Assembly (NCBI RefSeq): GCF_900519355.1
Contig: NZ_ULHE01000005.1
Location: 1-64,000, forward strand
DNA length: 64,000 nucleotides
Direction: 5' to 3'
DNA from: Corynebacterium lactis
Lineage (GTDB): Bacteria; Actinomycetota; Actinomycetes; Mycobacteriales; Mycobacteriaceae
Positions 8,432-18,754 of the stretch are shown piece by piece. The stretch's first letter is position 1; every line of letters starts with the position of its first letter. The notes beneath the pieces were generated by a model, which worked only from the letters and a program-made list of their open reading frames with translations, was not told where the DNA came from and ran no database searches. A program made the translations under genes and the position numbers.

Positions 8432-10699
8432 ATGACCAACAGCAACGCTGTTGAATACTTTGTCGATGACGAGTTCGGCATCACCGAAGCCGTAGCCACC
8501 ATCGACAACGGTGATTTCGGAACCCGCACCATCCGTTTCGAGACCGGTCAGCTGGCCCGCCAGGCTGGCGGCTCCGTCACCACCTACTTGGACGACGACA
8601 CGATGCTGCTGTCGACCGTCACCGCCTCCAACCAGCCGCGCGAGGGCTTCGACTTCTTCCCGCTGACCGTGGACGTTGAGGAGCGCATGTACGCGGCCGG
8701 CAAGATCCCGGGCTCGTTCTTCCGCCGTGAGGGCCGCCCGTCGACCGACGCCATCCTGGCCTGCCGTCTGATCGACCGCCCGCTGCGCCCGACCTTCGTC
8801 AAGGGCCTGCGCAACGAGGTCCAGGTCGTCAACACCGTCCTGTCCTGGAACCCGCAGGACCGCTACGACGTCGTCGCCATCAACGGCGCGTCTGCGGCCA
8901 CCCAGCTCTCCGGCCTGCCGGTCTCCGGCGCGGTCGGCGGCGTCCGCATTGCCCTGATCTCCGACGATGAGCACCCGAAGGGCGCCTGGGTCGCGTTCCC
9001 GACCGAGGAGCAGCACGAGGAAGCCCTGTTCGAGATGGTCGTCGCGGGTCGCATCGTCACCCGCAAGCGCGGCCGCCGCAACGTCGAGGACGTCGCCATC
9101 ATGATGGTCGAGGCCGGCGCCGGTGAGCACGTCGTCGAGCGCGTCGCAGGCGGCGCCCCGGCCCCGACCGAGAAGATCGTCGCCGAGGGCCTCGAAGCCG
9201 CGAAGCCGTTCATCAAGGTCCTCTGTGAGGCCCAGGCGGGTCTCGCCGAGCGCGCAGCCAAGGACACCCAGGAGTTCCCGCTCTTCCCGCCGTACACCGA
9301 CGACGTCCTCGCGGCCGTCGAGAAGAAGGCCTCGAAGAAGCTCTCGAAGCTGCTGACCATCCCGGGCAAGCAGGACCGCGACGACGCCACCAACGCCTAC
9401 ATGGAGGAGATTGAGGCCGCGCTTATCGACGGCTTCGTCTCCGACGACGTCGACGAGGCTGCAGCCTCCAAGCAGATTCGCGCCGCCTACAACGCCGTGA
9501 TGAAGCAGATCGTCCGCGGCAAGATCCTCTCCGAGGGCTTCCGTATTGACGGCCGTGGCGTCACCGACATCCGCGACCTGGGTGTCGAGGTCGACCTCAT
9601 CCCGCGCGCCCACGGCTCCTCGCTGTTCGAGCGCGGCGAGACCCAGATCCTGGGTGTCACCACCCTGGACATGCTGAAGATGGAGCAGACCATCGACTCG
9701 CTGACCCCGACGAAGTCGAAGCGCTACATCCACCACTACAACTTCCCGCCGTACTCCACCGGCGAGACCGGCCGCGTGGGCTCCCCGAAGCGCCGCGAGA
9801 TCGGCCACGGTGCGCTGGCCGAGCGCGCCCTGGTTCCGGTGATCCCGTCCCGCGAGGAGTTCCCGTACACCATCCGCCAGGTCTCCGAGGCGCTGGGCTC
9901 CAACGGCTCGACCTCGATGGGGTCGGTCTGCGCGTCGACCCTGTCGCTGTACAACGCCGGTGTCCCGCTGAAGGCGCCGGTCGCGGGCATCGCCATGGGC
10001 CTGGTCTCCGGCGAGGTCGACGGCAAGGAGAAGTTCGTCGCGCTGACCGACATCCTCGGCGCCGAGGATGCCTTCGGCGACATGGACTTCAAGGTCGCGG
10101 GCACCAGTGAGTTCATCACCGCGCTTCAGCTCGACACCAAGCTCGACGGCATCCCGTCCAAGGTCCTGGCCGACGCCCTGTCCCAGGCCCGCGACGCCCG
10201 CCTGACAATCCTGGACACCATGTCCGAGATCATCGACGCTCCGGACGAGATGAGCGGTCTTGCCCCGAAGATCACCTCCGTGAAGGTTCCGGCCTCCAAG
10301 ATCGGCGAGCTGATTGGCCCGAAGGGCAAGACCATCAACGCCATCACCGAGGAGACCGGTGCGGACATCTCCATCGAGGAGGACGGTACCGTGTTCGTCT
10401 CCGCCACCACCGGTGAGTCCGCGGACGCCGCGATTGAGAAGATCAACGCAATCGCCAACCCGCAGCTGCCGAAGGTCGGCGAGCGATACCTGGGCACCGT
10501 CGTCAAGACTGTCGCCTTCGGCGCGTTCGTCTCGCTGACCCCGGGCCGCGACGGCCTGGTGCACATCTCGAAGCTCGGTGGCGACAAGCGCATCGAGAAG
10601 GTCGAGGACGTCATCAACGTCGGCGACAAGATTCAGGTCGAGATCGCCGATATTGACAACCGCGGCAAGATTTCCCTGGTCCCGGTCGAGGACAACTAG
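8432..10699 (+). CDS. pnp: polyribonucleotide nucleotidyltransferase (PNPase)
   Basis: PNPase (755 aa) is the phosphorolytic 3'-5' exoribonuclease of mRNA decay, also called guanosine pentaphosphate synthetase I in actinobacteria. Order: RNase PH domain 1 (with FFPLTVD near residue 72), helical linker, RNase PH domain 2 (residues about 370-580), KH domain ([16 protein letters not shown]), and an S1 domain at the C-terminus ([19 protein letters not shown]). The length is normal. It is preceded by a strong terminator after rpsO, so it probably has its own promoter in 8314-8431. Confidence 0.98.
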   Translation: MTNSNAVEYFVDDEFGITEAVATIDNGDFGTRTIRFETGQLARQAGGSVTTYLDDDTMLLSTVTASNQPREGFDFFPLTVDVEERMYAAGKIPGSFFRREGRPSTDAILACRLIDRPLRPTFVKGLRNEVQVVNTVLSWNPQDRYDVVAINGASAATQLSGLPVSGAVGGVRIALISDDEHPKGAWVAFPTEEQHEEALFEMVVAGRIVTRKRGRRNVEDVAIMMVEAGAGEHVVERVAGGAPAPTEKIVAEGLEAAKPFIKVLCEAQAGLAERAAKDTQEFPLFPPYTDDVLAAVEKKASKKLSKLLTIPGKQDRDDATNAYMEEIEAALIDGFVSDDVDEAAASKQIRAAYNAVMKQIVRGKILSEGFRIDGRGVTDIRDLGVEVDLIPRAHGSSLFERGETQILGVTTLDMLKMEQTIDSLTPTKSKRYIHHYNFPPYSTGETGRVGSPKRREIGHGALAERALVPVIPSREEFPYTIRQVSEALGSNGSTSMGSVCASTLSLYNAGVPLKAPVAGIAMGLVSGEVDGKEKFVALTDILGAEDAFGDMDFKVAGTSEFITALQLDTKLDGIPSKVLADALSQARDARLTILDTMSEIIDAPDEMSGLAPKITSVKVPASKIGELIGPKGKTINAITEETGADISIEEDGTVFVSATTGESADAAIEKINAIANPQLPKVGERYLGTVVKTVAFGAFVSLTPGRDGLVHISKLGGDKRIEKVEDVINVGDKIQVEIADIDNRGKISLVPVEDN

Positions 10700-10737
10700 C
10701 GCAACGGGCGCAGGCCCCGGCCCGCGCCACCGCTAAG

Positions 10738-10792
10738 CCCGTTCGGGGCAGCCCCCTCAGTGTGAGCTGGGAGGCCGCCCCGGGCGGGTTTT
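10738..10792 (+). terminator. intrinsic terminator after pnp
   Basis: CCCGTTCGGGGC (10738-10749) pairs with GCCCCGGGCGGG (10777-10788), allowing two G-U pairs, and is followed by TTTT. It separates pnp from the galactose genes. Confidence 0.75.
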
Positions 10793-10843
10793 GTGCTATC
10801 CCGGGTCTTAGTAGGAACCGCACCCCTTAGGAAAGGCCCGCGC

Positions 10844-11791
10844 ATGGACTCGCTCATCGCCCACGACCACAAGTTCGTCGATATCTCGGCAGGCGACTAC
10901 GCCGCGTCGATCTCCACCTTCGGGGGCGGGCCTCGCTCACTCGAATACGCGGGCGCGCCGCTGTTGTCTGACTACCCCAAGGGGTTTAACCCGCCGCTGT
11001 CCGCCGGCACCATCCTCGCGCCGTGGCCCAACCGCGTTGCTGACGGGGTCTTCATCTTCGGCGGGGACGTACATCGCCTCGACATCTCGGAGCCGTCGCG
11101 GGCAAATGCGATCCACGGATTCGTGGCCGGGCGCGTGTGGGAGGTAGGGCAGAACTCGCCCAGCTCGGTGAGCCTGAGTACGCACGTAGCGCCCCAGCCC
11201 GGTTGGCCCTGGGCTCTTGATCTCGCGGTGACCTGGTCGGTCGACGCGGAAAGTGGGCTTTCCGCTGAGGTCGCCATTACCAACGACTCCGAGGCCGCGT
11301 GCCCATTCGGGCTCGGCTGGCACCCGTACCTCAGCGCGCTGGGCGCCGCAGTCGACGACTGCACCCTTCGTCTGCCGGTGGACAAGAACCTGCCGCTGGA
11401 GCCGGTTAGGAATCTTCCGGCGGGCACGGCTATCGCCGCCGACGACGTCCTACCCGGCGTAGGGTCGGCCGCGCCGTTGGCCGGCGTCTGGCTCGACCAC
11501 TGCTTCTTCGACTCCGGGGCGCGTGAGCGCGGTCAGGTGCGTCGGCAAGCGGAGCTGCTCGGGCCCGACGGCCGGGGCGCGCTGTTGTGGGCGGACGGGT
11601 CGTTCGGTTGGTTCCAGGTGTACACCGCCGACCCGGCGCGCAGGGAGGGCTTCCCCGGCCACGGCAAGGCGATTGCGGTGGAGCCGATGACCTGCCCGCC
11701 CGACGCGCTGCGGTCAGGCACCGGGCTGCTGGTGCTTTCGCCGGGGGAGCGGAAGGTCCTGCAAATGGGGGTGCGTGCGGTCGCGGGGTGA
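10844..11791 (+). CDS. galM: aldose 1-epimerase (galactose mutarotase)
   Basis: A 315-aa aldose 1-epimerase that interconverts alpha and beta anomers of galactose so GalK can use it. Family landmarks are the WPNRVADG segment, the NAIHGFV motif with the first catalytic His, GLGWHPYLS with the second His, and a C-terminal VEPMT with the likely catalytic Glu. An AGGAAAGG site lies 7-8 nt before the ATG. It leads the galactose cluster but is separated from the transporter by 229 bp carrying its own inverted repeat, so it may be a separate unit. Confidence 0.9.
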   Translation: MDSLIAHDHKFVDISAGDYAASISTFGGGPRSLEYAGAPLLSDYPKGFNPPLSAGTILAPWPNRVADGVFIFGGDVHRLDISEPSRANAIHGFVAGRVWEVGQNSPSSVSLSTHVAPQPGWPWALDLAVTWSVDAESGLSAEVAITNDSEAACPFGLGWHPYLSALGAAVDDCTLRLPVDKNLPLEPVRNLPAGTAIAADDVLPGVGSAAPLAGVWLDHCFFDSGARERGQVRRQAELLGPDGRGALLWADGSFGWFQVYTADPARREGFPGHGKAIAVEPMTCPPDALRSGTGLLVLSPGERKVLQMGVRAVAG

Positions 11792-11876
11792 CACCGACCT
11801 CCACCCGAATGGGTTGGGTCCCGGTTGGGTTCTAGCGGCGGCTGTTGCTTCAAAACTACACTCGTGGACAGATGTA

Positions 11877-11977
11877 AAAGACAGGATGAAGATTTTGTTC
11901 CATGGTGTCGTATCGGCCCTCGGGCCTGCGGTGATGTGAGTCCACAGAATACGGTTTTCGGCGGACACCTGTCTTTT
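11877..11977. promoter_or_regulatory. inverted repeat upstream of the galactose symporter gene
   Basis: The gap 11792-12020 holds no gene. It contains a perfect 10-bp inverted repeat, AAAAGACAGG (11877-11886) and CCTGTCTTTT (11968-11977), whose arms are 81 bp apart. The flanking bases also agree in part (ATG before, TG after). The spacing suits two operators for one looping regulator rather than an RNA hairpin. No known regulator motif was recognised. Confidence 0.45.
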
Positions 11978-12020
11978 CATACGCTTCTGAATCAATTCTG
12001 CTACTTGCTAGGAGGCCGTC

Positions 12021-13682
12021 GTGATCTTGGCTGAATCAGCACTGAGACTCGACGCAACGTGGGTGGACTACTCACTTGTTGCCCTATACTTCGTATTCGT
12101 CCTCGGCATCGGTTGGGCCGCGCGCTCAAAGGTGTCGAGCTCCATCGACTTTTTCCTCTCCGGCCGGTCCCTGCCCGCATGGGTGACCGGCCTCGCGTTT
12201 ATCTCGGCCAACCTGGGCGCCGTCGAAATCGTCGGCCATTCCGCCAACGGCGTGCAGTACGGCTTCCAGACGATGCACTACTTCTGGATCGGCGCGATTC
12301 CGGCGATGGTGTTCCTCGGCATTGTGATGATGCCCTTCTACTACGGATCGAAGGTCCGCTCGGTGCCGGAGTTCATGCTCCGCCGATTCGGGCCCGGCGC
12401 GCACCTGGTCAACGCCCTGTCGTTCGCTGTGGCGCAGCTGCTGATCGCCGGCGTGAACCTGCTTCTGCTGGCAAAGGTCGTCAACTCGCTGCTCGGCTGG
12501 CCGCTGTGGGTGACGCTGATTGTCGCCGCCGTGATTGTGCTGTCCTACATCACGCTAGGCGGACTGTCCGCGGCCATCTACAACGAGGTGCTGCAGTTCT
12601 TCGTGATCATCGCGGCCCTGCTGCCGCTGACCATGATCGGCCTACACCAGGTCGGTGGCTGGTCCGGTCTGCAGGAGAAGGTTGCCGCCAGCTCGCACTT
12701 CCACACCTGGCCGGGCACGGAAATCTCCGGCTTCGATAATCCGGTCGTCTCCGTCATCGGTCTGGTCTTCGGCCTGGGCTTCGTGCTCTCCTTCGGCTAC
12801 TGGACCACGAACTTCGTCGAGGTTCAGCGCTCCATGGCGGCCGATTCGCTGTCCTCGGCGCGCAAGACCCCGATTATCGGCGCGTTCCCGAAGATGTTCA
12901 TCCCCTTCATCGTCGTCATCCCGGGCATGGTCGCGGGTGCCACGGTTACCCCGATCATGGACAAGTCCGCGCAGCCGAACGACGCCATCCTCTATCTGAT
13001 GCGCGACCTGCTGCCCAACGGCCTTCTCGGAATCGCGATCGCCGGACTGCTCGCCGCGTTCATGGCCGGTATGGCCGCCAACATCTCCGCGTTCAACACG
13101 GTGTTTAGCTACGACATCTGGCAGACCTACGTCATCAAGGACCGCAAGGACGACTACTACCTCACCGTCGGCCGCGTGGCGACGATCATTGCGACCGCTA
13201 TCGCGGTGTTCACGGCCCTGATCGCCAACAACTTCGGCAACGTCATGGACTACCTGCAGACGCTGTTCGGCTTCTTCAACGCCCCGTTGTTCGCGACCTT
13301 CCTGATCGGCATGTTCTGGAAGCGGATGACCCCGACCGCCGGTTGGGCCTCACTGGTCGCCGGTACCGGAGCCGCGATTATCTACTGGTACGTGGCCGAG
13401 TTCACGTCGGCAAGCAGCACTCTGTTCAACCTGCCGGGGCAGGGCACGGCGTTCGTGGCGGCGTCGATTGCCTTCGTCGTCGACGTCATCGTCGCGGTTG
13501 CCGTATCCCTGGTGACCGCCCCGAAGCCCGACGAGGAGCTGGTGGGCTTCGTGAAGTCCGTCACCCCGAAGGCGCACCTTACCGACCCCGCGGAGAAGAA
13601 CCTGCCGCTGCTGCAGCGCACGGTCCCGCTCGGCCTGCTGTGCCTGGCCCTCGTGATCATCCTGAACGTCGTATTCGCATAG
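12021..13682 (+). CDS. sodium:solute symporter (SSS family), probable galactose transporter
   Basis: A 553-aa SSS-family protein with about 14 membrane segments. The SglT-like N-terminal half includes VDYSLVALYFVFVLGIGWAA, the SSIDFFLSGRSLPAW loop and GLAFISANLGAVE, all typical of sodium/sugar (vSGLT-type) symporters rather than proline or pantothenate carriers. The GTG start at 12021 has a perfect AGGAGG six bases upstream. It lies between galM and galT/galK, so galactose (or lactose-derived galactose) is the best substrate guess. A small two-TM protein follows after 13 nt. Confidence 0.85.
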   Translation: MILAESALRLDATWVDYSLVALYFVFVLGIGWAARSKVSSSIDFFLSGRSLPAWVTGLAFISANLGAVEIVGHSANGVQYGFQTMHYFWIGAIPAMVFLGIVMMPFYYGSKVRSVPEFMLRRFGPGAHLVNALSFAVAQLLIAGVNLLLLAKVVNSLLGWPLWVTLIVAAVIVLSYITLGGLSAAIYNEVLQFFVIIAALLPLTMIGLHQVGGWSGLQEKVAASSHFHTWPGTEISGFDNPVVSVIGLVFGLGFVLSFGYWTTNFVEVQRSMAADSLSSARKTPIIGAFPKMFIPFIVVIPGMVAGATVTPIMDKSAQPNDAILYLMRDLLPNGLLGIAIAGLLAAFMAGMAANISAFNTVFSYDIWQTYVIKDRKDDYYLTVGRVATIIATAIAVFTALIANNFGNVMDYLQTLFGFFNAPLFATFLIGMFWKRMTPTAGWASLVAGTGAAIIYWYVAEFTSASSTLFNLPGQGTAFVAASIAFVVDVIVAVAVSLVTAPKPDEELVGFVKSVTPKAHLTDPAEKNLPLLQRTVPLGLLCLALVIILNVVFA

Positions 13683-13695
13683 GAGGAATGCAACC

Positions 13696-13959
13696 ATGTC
13701 GAGTATCACTCGCTCTTCAAAGAAATCCGCCGGCGCGTTCGACATCCGCAACGTCATTGGCGCCCTAATCGGTATCTACGGGATCGTGCTGCTGATTGCT
13801 TACGCGGTGCTCGACCCCGGCGTCAACCCCGACACAGGGGCGGCGAAGGAGCCGATGTACAACCTGTACACGGGCATCGTTCTGGTCGTCGTCGCCGTCG
13901 TGTTCTTCGCCTGGGCCAAGATTCGCCCGACGGTCGTCGAGGAGGTTGACCAGGACTAA
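13696..13959 (+). CDS. small two-TM membrane protein, candidate symporter accessory subunit
   Basis: An 87-aa protein with two hydrophobic segments (residues about 19-39, NVIGALIGIYGIVLLIAYAV, and 57-75, TGIVLVVVAVVFFAWA) and an acidic C-terminus (EEVDQD). AGGAGG lies 8 nt before the ATG. It starts 13 nt after the SSS symporter, and its stop overlaps the galTK start by one base (TAATG). Small companion proteins are known beside other SSS symporters (for example the DUF485 and MctB types), so a role in stability or assembly of the symporter is inferred. No family was recognised with confidence. Confidence 0.75.
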   Translation: MSSITRSSKKSAGAFDIRNVIGALIGIYGIVLLIAYAVLDPGVNPDTGAAKEPMYNLYTGIVLVVVAVVFFAWAKIRPTVVEEVDQD

Positions 13960-16331
13960 TGGCAGCGCAACCGCACCAGTTCTCGGTCACCCGGACCACG
14001 CTTTCCGACGGCCGTGAGCTCATCTACTTCGACGACGAACCGGACTACGTGGCGGGCAAGAAGACCCGCAAGCTAGACGACGAGCGCGACCTGCCTGTGG
14101 CGATCACAGAGTCGGAGCTGCGCCAGGACCCGCTGACCGGCGAGTGGAACTGCTACGCCGCGCACCGCATGAACCGCACCTTCATGCCGCCGGCTAACGA
14201 AAACCCCCTGGCGCCAACGGTTTCGGGGCAGCTTCCGACCGAAATTCCGGCCGACGACTACGACGTCGTGGTGTTCGAAAATCGCTTCCCGTCGCTATCC
14301 ATGCACATGGAGGTGCCGGAGGACTTTGCCACGACCGTTGATGGAAATCCGCTCTACGCGCGCCGGCCCGCGCTGGCGCGCTGCGAGGTCGTCTGCTTCA
14401 CCCCTCATGTGAAGGACTCCTTCCGCGACCTCAGTTTTAGTCGGGCCCGCACCGTCGTCGAGGCGTGGGCGCACCGCACGGCGGAACTGAGCGCGCTGGA
14501 CGGCATCCGCCTGGTGTTCCCGTTCGAAAACCGCGGCAAGGAGATTGGCGTCACCCTGCAGCACCCGCACGGCCAGATTTACTCCTACCCGTACCTGCCG
14601 CCGCGCGCGGCGTCGATTGCCAGGCGCGCGAAGGCACACTGGCAGCAGACCGGGCGCGACCTCTTCGACGACGTGCTTGCCGCCGAGAAGGAGTCCGGCA
14701 AGCGCATCATCGCCGCGGGGGAGCACTTCACCGCCTTCGTCCCTGCGGCGGCGAAGTGGCCCGTGGAGGTCATGCTGATGGCCAACCGGGCCGTCGGTGA
14801 CTTCAGCGAACTGACAGACGCCGAGAAGGACGAGCTGACCGTCATGTACCTGGACCTGCTCCGGCGCATCGACCGGTTCTTCCCCGGAATCGACAAGACC
14901 CCCTACATCGCGGCCTGGAACCAGGCGCCGGTCGGGGAAGATCACGAGTTCGGCCGCTTCCACCTGCAGCTCTACTCGATGATGCGTTCAGCAGGCCGGA
15001 TGAAGTTCCTGGCCGGCTCCGAGTCCGGCGCCGGGGCGTGGATTTCCGACACCACCCCGGAGGCCATCGCCGCGCGCTTCCGCGAGGTAGGCGTGGCTCA
15101 GTGGGCGACGACGCGCACTAAGGAGGAGGGCGCAGCTGCCGCGAGTTCGCTCTTCGCATCGTCGTTCGGGCGCGATCCCGAGGGAGTCTTTGCGGCCCCC
15201 GGCAGGGTCAACCTGATCGGGGAACACGTGGACTACGCCGATGGCATCTGCCTTCCGTTTGCGCTGTCGCAGTCCACGTTCGCGGCGCTGGGTGCCCGCG
15301 AGGACGGTAACGTTCGAATCGTCTCCGATCTCGGGCCTGCTGGCGAACCGTTTATCATCCCGCTTTCCGACGTCGGCCCCAACAATCCTGCCAATTGGGC
15401 CGGGTACGGTGTCGGCACGATCTGGGCAATGATGCAGGCAGGGCTTCTGCCCGAGCAGTTGGGCGGTTTCGACATCGCGCTGACCTCGGATGTTCCGATT
15501 GGCGGCGGGCTGTCCAGCTCGGCGGCGCTCGAATGTTCGGTAGGGGTCGGTGCCTTCTGGCTCGCGCACGGCCGGGCGCCGAGCGAGGACGAGGTGGCGG
15601 GTATCGTCGCGGCCGCGATGCGTGCGGAAAATGAGGTGGTGGGCGCGTCGACAGGCGGCCTCGACCAGCGCATCGTGATGAAGGGCAAAGCCGACCACGC
15701 CCTCGCTATCGATTTCGCCGATAACACCGACCGCCAGGTGCCGGCCTCGTTCGCGAAAGTGGGGTTGAAGGTCCTCGTCATCAACACCAATGTCCGCCAT
15801 GCGCTGGTCGATGGCAAATACGCATCCCGCAGGGGCGTCATCGACCAGGTCACAGCTGGGCTTGGTGTGAAGAACCTCCGTGAAATCGACGACGCCGTGG
15901 AGCAGGCGAAGGCCTGGGCCGCGGGGCACGTCGCCGAGGGGTACGAGGAGACGGAGTGGGTCGATGTCGTGGCTCGCAGGGTGCGGCACGTTGTGACCGA
16001 GATTGACCGGACGGCAGAGGCCATCGACCGACTGTCCTCCGGTGACTTCGACCAGTTCGGCACCCTGATGATTGCCAGCCATCTGTCGCTGCGTGACGAT
16101 TACGAAGTCTCCTGCCCGGAGCTCGACGTCGCCGTGGACGTCGCGTTGGAAAACGGCGCGCTCGGAGCGAGGATGACCGGCGGAGGCTTCGGCGGCAGCG
16201 CAATCGCCCTGCTTCCCGAAGACCGGATCGCAGATGCGGCGACGGCCATCGCCGCCCGGTGCAGGGAGCTGGGGATGCCCGAACCCGAATTCCTGATGGC
16301 GACGCCTTCAGAGGGCGCCACAAAGCTCTAG
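13959..16331 (+). CDS. galTK: galactose-1-phosphate uridylyltransferase fused to galactokinase
   Basis: One 790-aa open frame carries two complete Leloir enzymes. Residues 1 to about 378 are GalT, with the active-site HPH triad at 202-204 (nucleophile His204) and the FENRG and QAPVGEDHEFGRFHLQ segments. Residues about 390-790 are a GHMP-family galactokinase, with the signature GRVNLIGEHVDY (near 411), the ATP loop PIGGGLSSSAA (near 513) and the C-terminal MTGGGFGGSAIAL. The fused enzyme would phosphorylate galactose and then exchange it with UDP-glucose. The linker (about 379-392) contains an in-frame GTG at 15093, and a TAA in another frame at 15119-15121 just before AAGGAGG. A single missing base there would turn two overlapping genes into this fusion. 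Both activities are clear; the fusion itself needs checking. Confidence 0.9.
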   Translation: MAAQPHQFSVTRTTLSDGRELIYFDDEPDYVAGKKTRKLDDERDLPVAITESELRQDPLTGEWNCYAAHRMNRTFMPPANENPLAPTVSGQLPTEIPADDYDVVVFENRFPSLSMHMEVPEDFATTVDGNPLYARRPALARCEVVCFTPHVKDSFRDLSFSRARTVVEAWAHRTAELSALDGIRLVFPFENRGKEIGVTLQHPHGQIYSYPYLPPRAASIARRAKAHWQQTGRDLFDDVLAAEKESGKRIIAAGEHFTAFVPAAAKWPVEVMLMANRAVGDFSELTDAEKDELTVMYLDLLRRIDRFFPGIDKTPYIAAWNQAPVGEDHEFGRFHLQLYSMMRSAGRMKFLAGSESGAGAWISDTTPEAIAARFREVGVAQWATTRTKEEGAAAASSLFASSFGRDPEGVFAAPGRVNLIGEHVDYADGICLPFALSQSTFAALGAREDGNVRIVSDLGPAGEPFIIPLSDVGPNNPANWAGYGVGTIWAMMQAGLLPEQLGGFDIALTSDVPIGGGLSSSAALECSVGVGAFWLAHGRAPSEDEVAGIVAAAMRAENEVVGASTGGLDQRIVMKGKADHALAIDFADNTDRQVPASFAKVGLKVLVINTNVRHALVDGKYASRRGVIDQVTAGLGVKNLREIDDAVEQAKAWAAGHVAEGYEETEWVDVVARRVRHVVTEIDRTAEAIDRLSSGDFDQFGTLMIASHLSLRDDYEVSCPELDVAVDVALENGALGARMTGGGFGGSAIALLPEDRIADAATAIAARCRELGMPEPEFLMATPSEGATKL

Positions 16332-16361
16332 GCGTGCCGCCAAAAAACGGGGCGTGCCGTG

Positions 16362-17795
16362 TTAGTCCCGAAGCTGGAACTTCTCACGGTCGCGCCCCAG
16401 GCGCGTCGAAAGAGCGATGACAACCAGGCCGATTGCCGCGGCGATAAACATGGCCGCGCTGTAGCCGCGGATGACCTCGTGAGGCGGCGCAGCATCGCCT
16501 CCCGAGGGGGCCAGCACCGCCGTCGCGACGCCCGACAGCGCCACGAAGAGCGCGGTGCCGACGGCCCCGAACACCTGCTGCAGCGTATTGGTAATGGCGG
16601 ATCCGTCAGGGTAGAGGTCCCTAGGAAGGTCGCCGAGACCAAAAGTGAACAGCGGGGTGAACAGGAAGCCCAGCCCGATTTCGAAGACGATGTGGCAGGC
16701 CACGATCCACCACAGAGGTGTCGAGTCCGAGATGAAGCCTAGCCCCAGGACTCCAAGCGTTAGCGCAATCGATCCGGGCAGCGCCAGCGGCCTCGCCCCG
16801 TACTTGTCGAAGAGTCGGCCGACGGCCGGCCCCATCAGCCCCATGACCAGGGGGCCCGGCATCAGCATCAGCCCAATCGTCTTAATCTCGACGCCCCGGA
16901 GGTTCAAGTAGAGAGGAAGGACGATGATGACGCCGAACATCATCATGAAGGCGACGGACAAAATGATGGACGACACCCGGAAGCTCGGGGTCTTGAACGT
17001 CCTCAGGTCCAGCAGAGCCCGCCCCCGCTCGGCCAGCGAGAGCTGCCGCAGCACAAACCAGACGAGCAGGCAGGTGCCGACCAGCGCCATCGCAGCCGAT
17101 ACCCGGTCGAACTCCGAGCCGATGCGGCTGAGCGCGTAGACCAGGGGACCGAAACTGGCCGCGCTGAGCAGCACCGAGAACAGGTCGACGTGCTTATGGG
17201 AGCGCTCGTCTACCTTGGGCAGCAGGGCGATGCCCACAACCAGAACGAGGAACCCCAGCGGCAGCATCGACTCGAACAGGGCGTGCCAGTCCCTGCCCGA
17301 GAGCTCGAGGATCAGGCCGGAAATCGTCGGGCCAATCGCAGGGGCTACCGCGATGACCACCGTCAGCCGGCCCATCATGCGCCCGCGCTCGTGCTCGGGG
17401 ACGAGGTTGAGCACCGTCGTCATCAGCAGCGGGAGCAGCACCGCCGTGCCGGAGGCCTGGACGATGCGGGCGATGATTACGACGGTGAAGGAAGACGCGA
17501 AGATACCAATTGCCGTGCCCGCGACGAACAGCCCCTGGCAGACGGCGAAGAGCGACCGAAGCCGGAACGCGCCCACCAGGTACCCGGTGGTCGGGATGAT
17601 GACGGCCATGGTCAGCAGGAACGAGGTGGTCAGCCACCCTGCGGTCGCGGCGCTAATGCCGAGGTCCGCCTTGACAACGGGAATGGCCACGCTCATGACG
17701 GTCTCGTTGAGGATAGCCATGAACGCCGCGGCCAGCAGCACATAGATGGCCATGTACGGGGTGCGGCGGCCAGCTGCCTTGGTGTCAGCAGTCAA
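16362..17795 (-). CDS. MFS transporter, DHA2 drug:H+ antiporter family
   Basis: A 477-aa multi-pass exporter. The N-terminal segment contains the DHA2 pattern LNETVMSVAIPVV, then LTTSFLLTMAVIIPTTGYL, and the antiporter motif C-like GPAIGP variant (AVAPAIGPTISG) in TM5. The protein lacks a long periplasmic domain. The start is TTG at 17795, with weak AGAAAG upstream; an internal ATG at 17753 would remove 14 residues. A perfect palindrome lies just upstream (17819-17834). It is convergent with galTK, 30 bp apart, so it is not part of the galactose operon. The substrate is unknown. Confidence 0.88.
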   Translation of the reverse strand: MTADTKAAGRRTPYMAIYVLLAAAFMAILNETVMSVAIPVVKADLGISAATAGWLTTSFLLTMAVIIPTTGYLVGAFRLRSLFAVCQGLFVAGTAIGIFASSFTVVIIARIVQASGTAVLLPLLMTTVLNLVPEHERGRMMGRLTVVIAVAPAIGPTISGLILELSGRDWHALFESMLPLGFLVLVVGIALLPKVDERSHKHVDLFSVLLSAASFGPLVYALSRIGSEFDRVSAAMALVGTCLLVWFVLRQLSLAERGRALLDLRTFKTPSFRVSSIILSVAFMMMFGVIIVLPLYLNLRGVEIKTIGLMLMPGPLVMGLMGPAVGRLFDKYGARPLALPGSIALTLGVLGLGFISDSTPLWWIVACHIVFEIGLGFLFTPLFTFGLGDLPRDLYPDGSAITNTLQQVFGAVGTALFVALSGVATAVLAPSGGDAAPPHEVIRGYSAAMFIAAAIGLVVIALSTRLGRDREKFQLRD

Positions 17796-17818
17796 AAGTT
17801 TCTACTTTCTATCGACTT

Positions 17819-17834
17819 CCGAGCGGGCGCTCGG
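17819..17834. promoter_or_regulatory. 16-bp palindrome, candidate operator for the MFS exporter gene
   Basis: CCGAGCG (17819-17825) and CGCTCGG (17828-17834) form a perfect inverted repeat with a 2-bp centre, 24-39 bp upstream of the MFS start codon in the MFS/dapB divergent region. Palindromes of this size are typical for TetR or MarR dimers, but no such regulator gene is in the window. Confidence 0.4.
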
Positions 17835-17913
17835 GGGAAATAAGTGAGTTTATACCGGGGGCATTGGCACACAAAGAGGCCAGTTCGACCTATGGTTAGA
17901 AGTTAAAGATTAA

Positions 17914-18690
<777 letters not shown>

Positions 18691-18754
18691 CCTGCGAGAA
18701 TTGTAGAAACGTCAGTAGCTGGGGGTTTGATCCGGGGAGAATCCGGAAAGAATA

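Noticed and set aside
8372..10564. Long minus-strand open frame (730 codons) opposite pnp
   Set aside because: A shadow of the pnp codon pattern; composition is Asp/Gly/Leu/Arg-rich with no domain.
12021..16331. Foreign island status for the galactose cluster
   Set aside because: Base composition and codon use look like the flanks and no integrase, tRNA or IS is adjacent, so transfer cannot be supported from sequence alone.
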